A stretch of DNA of 64,000 nucleotides, from assembly GCA_046052345.1 (NCBI GenBank), contig JBJOMN010000044.1, positions 1-64,000 of the forward strand. Direction: 5' to 3'. How positions within the stretch are numbered: the first letter of the stretch is position 1; every line of letters starts with the position of its first letter. Shown piece by piece: positions 29,271-37,219 of the stretch. The notes beneath the pieces were generated by a model that was not told the origin of the DNA, searched no databases, and was given only the letters and a program-made list of their open reading frames with translations. This stretch comes from Pollutiaquabacter sp046052345. Its GTDB lineage: Bacteria; Bacteroidota; Bacteroidia; AKYH767-A; 2013-40CM-41-45. A program made the position numbers and the translations under genes.

Positions 29271-29771
29271 ATGCCGATACCGACCCGCTATATCATCCTA
29301 TTGGGCTCCAATGTGGGCGACCGTATGGAGGAATTACGGCTGGCCACTGAACAAATTTCCGAATTCATCGGCGCACCGGATCGTTTGTCGTCCGTTTATG
29401 AAACCGCGGCCTGGGGAAAGACCGATCAGGGCCCTTTCCTGAACCGTGTGGTGAGCGGATTGACCCGACTGGACGCTTTATCGGTCCTGAAGGAGGCCTT
29501 GACGGCGGAGCGCATCCGCGGCCGGATCCGCGGGGAAAAGTGGTCGCCCCGTATCATCGATATCGACCTCCTTTTCCTGGGCGACCATCGCATGGATTCT
29601 CCTGAACTGGTTTTGCCTCATCCGATGCTGCATCTTAGAAGATTCACCCTTGTGCCGTTGTGCGAGATTTTTCCCGAATTTCGTCATCCTGTTCTGGGTC
29701 GTACCATCCGGGAATTGCTGGATGCAGTCGATGATCCTTTACCGGTACATCTTCACCACGCTACTGCATGA
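29271..29771 (+). CDS. folK: 2-amino-4-hydroxy-6-hydroxymethyldihydropteridine pyrophosphokinase
   Basis: 166 residues from the ATG at 29271. An upstream TTG at 29250 is in frame but overlaps the promoter box, so the ATG is preferred. The enzyme transfers pyrophosphate from ATP to the pterin in folate synthesis. Family motifs are ILLGSNVGDR near the start, GPFLNRV, PRIIDIDLLFLGD with the metal-binding Asp pair, and LPHPMLHLRRFTLVPL. It overlaps the following deoxynucleoside kinase by 4 bases, a pairing common in Bacteroidota. Confidence 0.95.
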   Translation: MPIPTRYIILLGSNVGDRMEELRLATEQISEFIGAPDRLSSVYETAAWGKTDQGPFLNRVVSGLTRLDALSVLKEALTAERIRGRIRGEKWSPRIIDIDLLFLGDHRMDSPELVLPHPMLHLRRFTLVPLCEIFPEFRHPVLGRTIRELLDAVDDPLPVHLHHATA

Positions 29772-30433
29772 GCCGCCGGCTGTTATACGATTACCTGGTC
29801 ATCGAGGGAAACATCGGAACCGGTAAAACCTCTCTGGCCGGCCGGATCGCTTCGGAGCACGATACGCGTTTGGTGCTTGAGCGCTTTGCTGACAATCCTT
29901 TCCTGCCGAAATTCTATGACAATCAGGCCAGATACGCCTTTCCGTTGGAATTGTCTTTCCTCGCCGACCGGTTCCAGCAGCTGAACGACGAACTTAAGCC
30001 GAGGGAGCTTTTCCGGCAGCAGACTGTCGCCGATTATATTCTCAGCAAGTCGCTCATTTTCGCCGGCGTCACGCTGAAAGAGGACGAATTCCAGCTCTAT
30101 CAGCGCTTGTTCCACATCATCCATTCCCAGCTGCCCAAGCCCGATCTTCTGGTCTATCTTCATAAAGACGTTTCCCGGCTGCAGGAGAATATCCGCAAGA
30201 GGGGCAGGGATTACGAACAGAACATCCCTGACGAATATCTGCGCAGTCTGGAAAAAGGATACTGGGATTTTTTCAGGACACTCAATAACCAGCGAATCCT
30301 GGTCATCGATACCAATGATCTGGATTTCGTCAATGTCCCTTCAGATTACGAACGTATCCTCGACCTTATCAACCGTGACTATCCTCCCGGACTACATCGT
30401 GTATCGGCCGGTATCGCCGGCACCATGTTGTAG
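29768..30433 (+). CDS. Deoxynucleoside kinase
   Basis: 221 residues of the dNK/dGK/dAK family, which phosphorylate deoxynucleosides for salvage. The P-loop is IEGNIGTGKTSL (about 12-23). The LERFADNPFLPKFY segment, the RQ-containing helix and the LID-type arginines in LQENIRKRGRDYEQNI fit the family. The start codon overlaps the folK stop (ATGA), so the genes are translationally coupled. Base preference (dA, dG or dC) is not clear from sequence. Confidence 0.92.
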   Translation: MSRRLLYDYLVIEGNIGTGKTSLAGRIASEHDTRLVLERFADNPFLPKFYDNQARYAFPLELSFLADRFQQLNDELKPRELFRQQTVADYILSKSLIFAGVTLKEDEFQLYQRLFHIIHSQLPKPDLLVYLHKDVSRLQENIRKRGRDYEQNIPDEYLRSLEKGYWDFFRTLNNQRILVIDTNDLDFVNVPSDYERILDLINRDYPPGLHRVSAGIAGTML

Positions 30434-30438
30434 GCCTG

Positions 30439-30969
30439 TCAGGTCCTGTCGTTCATGAAGTGTTGCCAAAGCACGATGCCGGCACACACGGATACATTGA
30501 TGGAATGTTTGCTCCCGAACTGAGGTATCTCTACCGCTTCCTCCACCATTTCCATCACTTCCTTGCTGATGCCTTCGATTTCATGGCCGAATACGAAAGC
30601 GGTTTTTTCTTCGGGCGAAAACGGGAATCGGTTCAACGGAATTCCGCCCTCCGCCTGTTCCACAGCGATCACCCGGTAGCCGTCGGCCCGGAGTTCAAGA
30701 ATGGCATCTGCTGATTTTTGGAAATACTTCCACGATACCGTCTCCTCGGCGCCCAGCGCGGTCTTATGGATCTCCCGGTTAGGAGGGGTCCCGGTGATGC
30801 CGCATAGGAATAACGATTCGCAGAGGAAGGCGTCTGCGCTGCGGAAAACGGATCCGACATTGTTGAGGCTGCGCACATTGTCCAAAACCACGATTACCGG
30901 GCGTTTCGGGGCTTTCCTGAATTCATCAGGGGCCTTCCGCCCCAGCTCCTCGTTTCGTATCTTGCGCAT
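30439..30969 (-). CDS. SpoU/TrmH-family RNA 2'-O-methyltransferase
   Basis: 176 residues from the ATG at 30969; the frame is open further upstream but overlaps the mutS region, and MRKIRNEEL is a natural start. It has the SPOUT knot motifs: LDNVRSLNNVGSVFRSADAF (motif 1, with the Asn-Arg pair), FVFGHEIEGI (motif 2) and SINVSVCAGIVLW (motif 3). It methylates a ribose in tRNA or rRNA using SAM; the target base cannot be told. It is convergent with the dNK gene and divergent from mutS. Confidence 0.92.
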   Translation of the reverse strand: MRKIRNEELGRKAPDEFRKAPKRPVIVVLDNVRSLNNVGSVFRSADAFLCESLFLCGITGTPPNREIHKTALGAEETVSWKYFQKSADAILELRADGYRVIAVEQAEGGIPLNRFPFSPEEKTAFVFGHEIEGISKEVMEMVEEAVEIPQFGSKHSINVSVCAGIVLWQHFMNDRT

Positions 30970-31002
30970 TCTTGGTATTTTGGGGGACAAAGAAGCGAAA
31001 TC

Positions 31003-33624
31003 TTGCTTAAAGAGGAAACAAAAAGCGCGGTGGTGGAGACCCCGCTCATGAAGCAGTATTACGGCATCAAGGCGAAATATCCGGATGCCCTGTTGCTGTT
31101 CCGTGTCGGTGATTTCTACGAGACCTTCGGTGAGGATGCTGTCCGTGCATCCTCCATACTGGGCATCGTTCTCACGCGGCGAGCCAACGGTGCGGCTTCT
31201 TTCGTCGAGTTGGCGGGTTTTCCGCATCATTCCTTAGACACGTACTTGCCCAAGCTGGTGCGTGCCGGGATGCGGGTGGCCATCTGTGACCAGCTGGAGG
31301 ATCCGAAACTGGCCAAGAAGATCGTGAAGCGGGGAGTCACCGAATTCGTGACCCCGGGGGTCTCCTACAACGATAAGATCCTTGAACACAAGAAGAACAA
31401 TTTCCTCGCCTCCCTCCATGCAGACGGAAAGACCGTCGGAGTCGCCTTCGTAGATATCTCCACCGGTGAATTCTTCGCGGCTCAGGGGAACATGGTTTAT
31501 GTAGAGAAGCTGCTACAGAACTTCCAGCCCACGGAAGTCATCTTTTCCCGTGCTCACCGTCAGGAGATGGAAGGTCATATCGGTGACCGATTCTATCACT
31601 ATGCGGTCGATGAATGGGTTTTCCAGTCTGACTATACGAACGAGTTGCTGCTGCGGCATTTCGGTGTCCGTTCGCTCAAAGGTTTCGGTATCGACGAGCT
31701 GAAGTCGGCGGTGATCGCCGCCGGAGCAGCTCTGCATTATATCTCCGACACACGTCAGGACCAGCTGAAGCACATCACTTCGATTTCTCGTCTGGAGGAG
31801 GACAATTACGTATGGCTCGACAAGTTCACGGTCAGGAACCTCGAACTGGTAGGATCCGCTCACGAGAACGCTGTCACTTTGCTCCATGTGCTCGACAAGA
31901 CGGTCACGCCGATGGGTTCGCGCCTCTTAAGGCGTTGGATCATGCTTCCCCTGAAGGACCGTACTGCCATCGAGGAGCGGCTGGATGCCGTCGGATACCT
32001 GTTGGAACAGCCTGAAACGGCTGCCGCTCTTTCCGAGGCGTTGAAACCGTTAGGCGACCTTGAACGTCTTATCTCCAAGGTGGCGCTCGGCAAATCTACG
32101 CCCAGAGAGGTGCTGCAGTTGCGGCGTTCCCTTGAATTGACACAGAATGTCAGGCATACGTTGCAGGTTGCCGGCGACGCATCCCTGCGTGCCATCGGCG
32201 AGCAATTGGATCCTTGCGTAAAGATGTGTGAACGTATCGAGAAGGAACTGGATCCGGAAGCCCCCGCTTTGCTGAACAAGGGCGGAGTCATCCGTACGGG
32301 TGTCAGTGCTGAACTCGACGAGTTGCGTTCAATCGCTTTTCATGGCAAGGACGTCCTGCTGAAGATCCAGCAGCGGGAGTCCGAGCGCACGGGCATCCCT
32401 TCCTTGAAAGTCGGATTCAACAATGTTTTCGGTTACTACATAGAAGTCACCCACACCCATAAGGACAAGGTTCCTGCCGAGTGGACGCGCAAGCAGACGC
32501 TTACGAATGCGGAGCGCTACATCACCGCCGAGCTCAAGGAGTACGAGGAGAAGATCCTAGGCGCAGAAGAGAAGATCCAGGTGCTGGAAGAGCGTCTTTT
32601 CACGTCCCTGATGGCATCGTTGATCGATTATATCCCTGCCGTTCAGAAGGATGCTGCACTGTTGGCGCGCCTCGACGTGCATCTCTCCTTTTCGGAGGTG
32701 GCCCGTCGGAACGGTTATACCCGTCCGCACATGAGCGACGACCGTATCATCGATATCCGGGAAGGGCGGCATCCGGTGATTGAGCAGCAACTGCCTGCGG
32801 GTGAGAAGTTCATTGCCAACGACATCCATCTCGATCCGGACACGCAGCAGGTGCTGATGATCACGGGTCCGAACATGTCGGGTAAGTCCGCATTGTTACG
32901 GCAGACCGCTCTTATAACACTGATGGCGCAGACGGGTAGTTTCGTTCCTGCGGCAAGCGCGCACATCGGAATCGTAGATAAGATCTTCACGCGCGTCGGC
33001 GCCTCCGACAACATCACGTCCGGCGAATCCACGTTCATGGTGGAGATGAACGAGACGGCCAGCATCCTTCATAACCTTTCCGACAGGAGCCTGGTGCTGC
33101 TTGACGAAATCGGGCGGGGTACCGCCACGTACGACGGCATAAGCATTGCTTGGTCCATCGCCGAGTTCATACACGACCATCCCACCGCCCGCGCCAAGAC
33201 GCTTTTCGCCACCCATTACCACGAGCTGAATGAGATGGCCGCTGATAAGCCACGCATCAGGAATTTCCATGTTGCGGTGAAGGAAACCGGCACGAACGTG
33301 TTGTTCCTGCGAAAGTTGGTTCCCGGAGGAAGCGAGCACAGCTTCGGCATCCATGTGGCCAGGATGGCAGGCATACCCGCAAAGGTGGTCGGGCGGGCCG
33401 GGGAAATACTGCGTCAGCTTGAATCCACGCGGGGAACAGGGTCCGGCGAAACAGCACGGCCTGCCGGCGGTGCCGATAACATGCAGCTGAGCATCTTCCA
33501 ACTGGAAGATCCCGTACTTCAACAGGTGCGTGAGCAGATCCTGAAGGCCGATATCGACCGCCTTACTCCGTTGGAGGCGCTGAACATGCTGCACGATATC
33601 CGAAAGGTGATCGGAGGCAAGTAG
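31003..33624 (+). CDS. mutS: DNA mismatch repair protein MutS
   Basis: The 873-residue protein recognises mismatches and starts repair. The mismatch-reading Phe-X-Glu motif is Phe38-Tyr-Glu40 in VGDFYETFGEDA. The lever and clamp regions run to about residue 560, and the ATPase part has the Walker A motif TGPNMSGKSALLRQ near residue 625, with the DEIGRGT Walker B and the TLFATHYHEL segment. The annotated start is TTG at 31003; no ATG precedes the conserved ETPLMKQY segment except its own Met, so the true start is uncertain by a few residues. A TATTTTGG sequence at 30976-30983 could be its -7 box. No mutL is adjacent. Confidence 0.96.
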   Translation: MLKEETKSAVVETPLMKQYYGIKAKYPDALLLFRVGDFYETFGEDAVRASSILGIVLTRRANGAASFVELAGFPHHSLDTYLPKLVRAGMRVAICDQLEDPKLAKKIVKRGVTEFVTPGVSYNDKILEHKKNNFLASLHADGKTVGVAFVDISTGEFFAAQGNMVYVEKLLQNFQPTEVIFSRAHRQEMEGHIGDRFYHYAVDEWVFQSDYTNELLLRHFGVRSLKGFGIDELKSAVIAAGAALHYISDTRQDQLKHITSISRLEEDNYVWLDKFTVRNLELVGSAHENAVTLLHVLDKTVTPMGSRLLRRWIMLPLKDRTAIEERLDAVGYLLEQPETAAALSEALKPLGDLERLISKVALGKSTPREVLQLRRSLELTQNVRHTLQVAGDASLRAIGEQLDPCVKMCERIEKELDPEAPALLNKGGVIRTGVSAELDELRSIAFHGKDVLLKIQQRESERTGIPSLKVGFNNVFGYYIEVTHTHKDKVPAEWTRKQTLTNAERYITAELKEYEEKILGAEEKIQVLEERLFTSLMASLIDYIPAVQKDAALLARLDVHLSFSEVARRNGYTRPHMSDDRIIDIREGRHPVIEQQLPAGEKFIANDIHLDPDTQQVLMITGPNMSGKSALLRQTALITLMAQTGSFVPAASAHIGIVDKIFTRVGASDNITSGESTFMVEMNETASILHNLSDRSLVLLDEIGRGTATYDGISIAWSIAEFIHDHPTARAKTLFATHYHELNEMAADKPRIRNFHVAVKETGTNVLFLRKLVPGGSEHSFGIHVARMAGIPAKVVGRAGEILRQLESTRGTGSGETARPAGGADNMQLSIFQLEDPVLQQVREQILKADIDRLTPLEALNMLHDIRKVIGGK

Positions 33625-33652
33625 GCTATTTTCATTCGGCTTCCGGAGGTTT

Positions 33653-33700
33653 CAAAAAAAACCCTTGTAATCAATCGCCGGAGCAACCGATTACAAGGGT
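33653..33700 (-). terminator. Terminator of tRNA-Leu
   Basis: A 12-bp inverted repeat (33661-33672 with 33689-33700) with a 16-base loop is followed on the minus strand by a run of seven or more T (plus-strand A run 33654-33660). It ends the tRNA-Leu transcript. Confidence 0.78.
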
Positions 33701-33717
33701 ATCAGGGATTTACGTCG

Positions 33718-33802
33718 TACCCGGAACAGGAATCGAACCTGCACGGCCGCAATGGCCAAGGGATTTTAAGTCCCTCGTGTCTACCAGTTCCACCATCCGG
33801 GC
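33718..33802 (-). tRNA. tRNA-Leu(UAA)
   Basis: An 85-base tRNA. The acceptor stem is GCCCGGA paired with TCCGGGT, the anticodon loop CTTAAAA carries TAA, the T arm contains GGTTCGATTCC, and a long variable arm (TTGGCCATTGCGGCC region) is typical of class II tRNA-Leu. CCA is not encoded. Confidence 0.93.
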
Positions 33803-33821
33803 AGGATGACCTGTGATTCTT

Positions 33822-33852
33822 CAAAGGTAGAAGTTCGACCCGCAATCTTCAA
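33822..33852 (-). promoter_or_regulatory. Promoter of tRNA-Leu
   Basis: On the minus strand, TTG at 33850-33852 and an exact -7 box TACCTTTG at 33822-33829 lie 20 bases apart. The tRNA 5' end is 19 bases downstream. Confidence 0.65.
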
Positions 33853-33957
33853 TTATCAAGAGCGAAAGTTGATTGTTCAACGGGTCAGGTGGCAACGAGA
33901 TGCAGCGCAGGCGGCAGAAGGCTGCCGAAGGCGGATGATGTTTCCGATGAGAAGTTC

Positions 33958-33990
33958 GGAAAAAAGAAAATCCCCTGCAGGGCAGGGGAT
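33958..33990 (-). terminator. Terminator of tRNA-Gly
   Basis: A 9-bp stem (33970-33978 with 33982-33990) with a 3-base loop is followed on the minus strand by a T-rich run (plus-strand AAAAAAGAAAA at 33959-33969). Confidence 0.82.
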
Positions 33991-33997
33991 TAAGACT

Positions 33998-34073
<76 letters not shown>

Positions 34074-34103
34074 ATTCAGCTTCAGTCAGCGACTAAAGCG
34101 TTA

Positions 34104-34134
34104 CAAAAGTAGTGTTTTTTGCAATCAAAATCAA
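34104..34134 (-). promoter_or_regulatory. Promoter of tRNA-Gly
   Basis: On the minus strand, TTG at 34132-34134 and an exact TACTTTTG box at 34104-34111 are 20 bases apart, about 30 bases before the tRNA 5' end. Confidence 0.65.
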
Positions 34135-34205
34135 TTGAGAGATAAAAAACCCTCTTTTTTTCAAAAAAAGACTGAAAATCAGCGGGGAACGAAATCCGGG
34201 CAAAA

Positions 34206-34235
34206 ATGAAAAAGCACCGCTGTACAGCGGTGCTT
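34206..34235 (-). terminator. Terminator of the collagen-like gene
   Basis: A perfect 12-bp palindrome (34212-34223 with 34224-34235, with at least a few central bases looped out) is followed on the minus strand by TTTTTCATTTTTG, 27 bases after the gene's stop codon. Confidence 0.8.
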
Positions 34236-34262
34236 CCCCGATCGGACATTGTCCCCATACCA

Positions 34263-35696
34263 TCAGCGGATCTCTTTGATCATGATGCTCCCGATCAGGT
34301 TGCCATTGACCGAGTTGGTGGAGAATTTACGGAGTTCGAAATCGGTCGGATTCGAAGACTTCCACATGAATTTCATCGTTTCGTTACGGTAGCTGCGGTC
34401 GTTGCCGGACTCCCCGAAATAGGCGGCACAGCTGCCCATCCATTGACTGCTCGTGACATTGTAGAACATGAATGTGTATTGTTCCGGTGCAACGTTGTAG
34501 ATCTGGAAAACCGCTGTGATCTCATACAGTTTGTTTGCGTTCAGCGTGAAGGTGGTCCCGTTGGTCACGTATATGCCGTTGGTCTGTACCTGCCACTGAG
34601 GTGTGAGTATCTGCGCGGAGGTCTGAACGGCATTGCCAATCATCAGGTAAGCATATTCCACCGGGACACTACTGATGGTGCCGTTGCTGATGGAGATTCC
34701 GTTGCCTGCCGAATAAGTGCCTGCCGGACCTTGAGGTCCCTGGCTACCGGTAGCTCCGTTGCAAACAAATCGGGTAAGGCTGTTGTCGATTTCCAATGCG
34801 TCCAAGACCCCGTTGCTGTTCTCGTCTTTTCCATATTCCATCTTCACGCCGCCGGTCGAGCAGTGCGATCCTGCGGGTTCCACAGTCGTATTCACCAAAG
34901 TGTTTTTTCCGTCGTTGCCATTCAGTCCGTTTGCTCCGGTTACACCCTGCAGACTTGCCAGCCACTGTGTTTCGCTGCCCTGGAATCCGTTCTGCACGGC
35001 GATTTGGTAAGCGGAGGCACCGTCCGATCCGTCCATACCGTTTGAGCCGTTTGTGCCGGCCGCACCTTGCAGACTTGCCAGCCACTGTGTTTCGCTGCCC
35101 TGGAATCCGTTCTGTACGGCGATTTGGTAAGCGGAGGCACCGTCCGATCCGTCCATACCGTTTGTGCCGTTTGTGCCGGCTGTTCCCTGCAGACTTGCCA
35201 ACCACTGTGTTTCGCTGCCCTGGAATCCGTTCTGTACGGCCACCTGGTAAGCCGAGGAGCCATCGTTGCCGGGTGCGCCCTGCGGGCCGGGGGTGTTACA
35301 ACGTTCTGCAAAAAGTGCGTACGGAACGCTCAGGAACTGACTTACCCCCGTCACTGAATAATTGTTTCCTCCGTTCGGATCGGTCTCGGTCTTCAGGAAG
35401 TAAGGACCTGCGCTCCAGTCGATGGTGGCGAAGTCCCCCGACTGCACGGTACCGTTGCCGATTTCCAGAGTGGCAAGGCCATTGATATTCGTGGATACGG
35501 CATGGTTCTCCACATATACAGGAGTTCCGGAAACGCTTCCCTGCAGGAGGCTGATGCGGATGTTCACAGGTTGTGAAGAGACCAGGTCGTTGGCTGAGTT
35601 ACGGATGACAGCCTGGAAGTTCATCTTCTGCGGCGTTTGTGCGAACGCTGCGATGCTGAAGAAGTAAGAGAGAAGAAGGATGCGGAATGATTTCAT
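34263..35696 (-). CDS. Collagen-like, tail-fibre-type repeat secreted protein
   Basis: 477 residues with a signal peptide (MKSFRILLLSYFFSIAAFA). The N-terminal domain (about 20-135, TPQKMNFQAVIRNS through LSVPYALFAE) is widespread in secreted Bacteroidota proteins. The middle has three 40-residue repeats, each holding AYQIAVQNGFQG, SETQWLASLQG and a Gly-rich TNGxNGxDG tract, flanked by collagen-like GPQGAPG and GPQGPAG. The motif resembles repeats in phage tail fibres and bacterial collagen-like fibres. The C-terminal 130 residues look like a receptor-type globular head. No T9SS domain was seen at its end. The small T9SS protein upstream (31-base gap) probably belongs to the same transcript. 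Function is unknown, possibly adhesion. Confidence 0.82.
   Translation of the reverse strand: MKSFRILLLSYFFSIAAFAQTPQKMNFQAVIRNSANDLVSSQPVNIRISLLQGSVSGTPVYVENHAVSTNINGLATLEIGNGTVQSGDFATIDWSAGPYFLKTETDPNGGNNYSVTGVSQFLSVPYALFAERCNTPGPQGAPGNDGSSAYQVAVQNGFQGSETQWLASLQGTAGTNGTNGMDGSDGASAYQIAVQNGFQGSETQWLASLQGAAGTNGSNGMDGSDGASAYQIAVQNGFQGSETQWLASLQGVTGANGLNGNDGKNTLVNTTVEPAGSHCSTGGVKMEYGKDENSNGVLDALEIDNSLTRFVCNGATGSQGPQGPAGTYSAGNGISISNGTISSVPVEYAYLMIGNAVQTSAQILTPQWQVQTNGIYVTNGTTFTLNANKLYEITAVFQIYNVAPEQYTFMFYNVTSSQWMGSCAAYFGESGNDRSYRNETMKFMWKSSNPTDFELRKFSTNSVNGNLIGSIMIKEIR
34921..35280 (-). repeat. Three tandem 120-bp repeats inside the collagen-like gene
   Basis: Units start at about 34921, 35041 and 35161 with an exact period of 120 bases (40 codons). 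The first two units are nearly identical over the AYQIAVQNGFQG part; the third differs in several codons. Repeat number could change by recombination or slippage. Confidence 0.92.
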
Positions 35697-35726
35697 GATG
35701 TATGTTTTTTAGATTGATTTGTTTTT

Positions 35727-36194
35727 TCAGTATTTGACAACACGGAAGGAGCGGACGATACGATCGCCTTCCAGAACCTGGACATAGTAGACGGAGGCAG
35801 GCAGGTGTCCTGTTTGCAGCAGAGTCTGAGGACCTTCCAGTTCACGGTTTAACACCGTCTGACCCAAGGCGTCTATCACCTTGCACGACAACCGATTGCT
35901 TTGGAAGTCAGAAACCGTCAGCGTGAGGTCCGATGTGGTTGGGTTAGGATATACGTCTGTCAAGAAGTGGTTGGGCAGCGGCCGGATTCCTACCGATTGA
36001 ATCAGATAGGGTTGTTGAACTCCGGCTGCAACCTGGCCGTTGCTTCCGGAACTAAACGAGGCGGCCACTTCTCCGACTGTGTAGGATACGGTGCCACCCT
36101 GTCCTGAAGCGTTGCCGCCCGATGTCGTGGTGGCTTGCTGTCCCTCGGAAGCCAGTGCGCCGAGCATTCCGATCAAAAGGAGAGAGTTTCTCAT
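35727..36194 (-). CDS. Small secreted protein with T9SS sorting domain
   Basis: 155 residues with a short signal peptide and a Gly/Ser-rich segment (SGGNASGQGGTVSYTVGEV). A GVQQPYLI phrase follows, and then a T9SS type A domain of about 80 residues (DVYPNPTTSDLTLTVS, final VRSFRVVKY). Small proteins of this build are common in Bacteroidota, usually directly before a collagen-like or tail-fibre-like gene, as here; their role is not known. The upstream region is AT-rich and probably holds the shared promoter. Confidence 0.85.
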   Translation of the reverse strand: MRNSLLLIGMLGALASEGQQATTTSGGNASGQGGTVSYTVGEVAASFSSGSNGQVAAGVQQPYLIQSVGIRPLPNHFLTDVYPNPTTSDLTLTVSDFQSNRLSCKVIDALGQTVLNRELEGPQTLLQTGHLPASVYYVQVLEGDRIVRSFRVVKY

Positions 36195-36506
36195 GAGCAG
36201 GTGTTTTTTTGCGGTGTATGTAGTTTCAATGATTGACTTTGATAAAATTAGTGGAGTATAACTACAAAAAGGTAAAAAGGTTACGTCATGTCTTACAACC
36301 TTTAAAATGCGTTTTTAGGCTTTAAAAATTAATAAAAGCCATTTTTATAACCCTATTGTTGGATTTAAGGAAGATGTCCGGAGGAATAAATCACAGATTA
36401 TTTAAAAATAAAATAGGTTAAAACACCCATATAAATATTAAAAATACCCTAATGAGTACCCTTTTCAAGTTCCGAATCTCGGTCAACTGGTGTAGCTTTA
36501 CACCCG
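36195..36506. other. AT-rich intergenic region between divergent genes
   Basis: These 312 bases have no convincing gene. They are clearly richer in A and T than the rest of the window, with several A and T tracts (for example around 36340-36460). The region separates the minus-strand small T9SS gene from deoD. A TAGCTTTA box at 36493-36500, one mismatch to TAnnTTTG, lies 6 bases before the deoD start. A promoter for the T9SS pair must lie in the left half, but no exact box was found. Confidence 0.6.
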
Positions 36507-37211
36507 ATGCCCACAATCCATATCAATGCTCCTGATGGAGCTTTCGCTAACACGGTCCTTTTTCCCGGGGACCCGCTCCGCGCAAAATTCATCGCGGACA
36601 ACTTCCTGCAGGAAGTGGTGCAGGTCAATTCCATCCGTAACATGCTAGGCTATACCGGTAGCTATAGGGGAAAGCGGATTTCCGTCATGGGATCGGGAAT
36701 GGGCATTCCTTCCTGCATGTTGTATGCCAAGGAGCTCATTACAGAATACGGTGTACGGAACATCATCCGGATCGGAACTGCCGGAGGATTGAAAGGCACC
36801 CGACTCAAAGACATCGTCGTCGCCCTCTCCGCCAGCACGGATTCCGGCGTGAACCGGTCGCGACTGGCCGGATACGACTTCGCTCCCTGTGCGGATTTCG
36901 AACTGGCAAGGCGGGCAGTGGACGCCGGTAAAGCTAAAGGACTTTCGGTCCTGACAGGATCCTGTTTCTCATCGGACCATTTCTATCATCCGGTAGCTAC
37001 GCTCTATGACCAGATGGAAAACGTCGGAATTCTCTGTGTAGAGATGGAAGCGGCCGGACTATATGGTGTCGCGGCGCAATACGGTGCCAACGCTCTCGCA
37101 GTATTGACCGTCAGCGACCACATCCGGACCGGCGAAGAGATGACTGCGGAGGAACGTCAGGAAGGGCTCCGTAACATGGTCGAAATGGCGCTGGAAGCGG
37201 CACCGGCCTGA
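36507..37211 (+). CDS. deoD: Purine-nucleoside phosphorylase, DeoD type
   Basis: 234 residues, the usual length for this hexameric enzyme, which splits purine nucleosides with phosphate in salvage. Motifs are LFPGDPLRAKFIADNFL, the phosphate-binding RIGTAGGL region, the VEMEAAGLYGVA segment that grips ribose, and the catalytic Asp in TVSDHIRTGEEM. The gene is alone on the plus strand between two long minus-strand genes. Confidence 0.96.
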   Translation: MPTIHINAPDGAFANTVLFPGDPLRAKFIADNFLQEVVQVNSIRNMLGYTGSYRGKRISVMGSGMGIPSCMLYAKELITEYGVRNIIRIGTAGGLKGTRLKDIVVALSASTDSGVNRSRLAGYDFAPCADFELARRAVDAGKAKGLSVLTGSCFSSDHFYHPVATLYDQMENVGILCVEMEAAGLYGVAAQYGANALAVLTVSDHIRTGEEMTAEERQEGLRNMVEMALEAAPA

Positions 37212-37219
37212 TACGTCCG

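Noticed and set aside
34921..35280. Possible CRISPR array because of regular 120-bp repeats
   Set aside because: The repeats are in frame inside a protein gene, are 120 bp with no unique spacers, and encode a repeated protein motif.
34263..35696. Phage tail-fibre gene of a prophage
   Set aside because: It has a signal peptide, stands beside a T9SS gene and has no phage neighbours; it is a secreted cellular protein that shares the repeat type.
36195..36506. Possible horizontal-transfer scar or replication origin in the AT-rich gap
   Set aside because: No integrase, direct repeats, DnaA-box cluster or tRNA end is seen here; AT-rich promoters are usual between divergent genes in this phylum.
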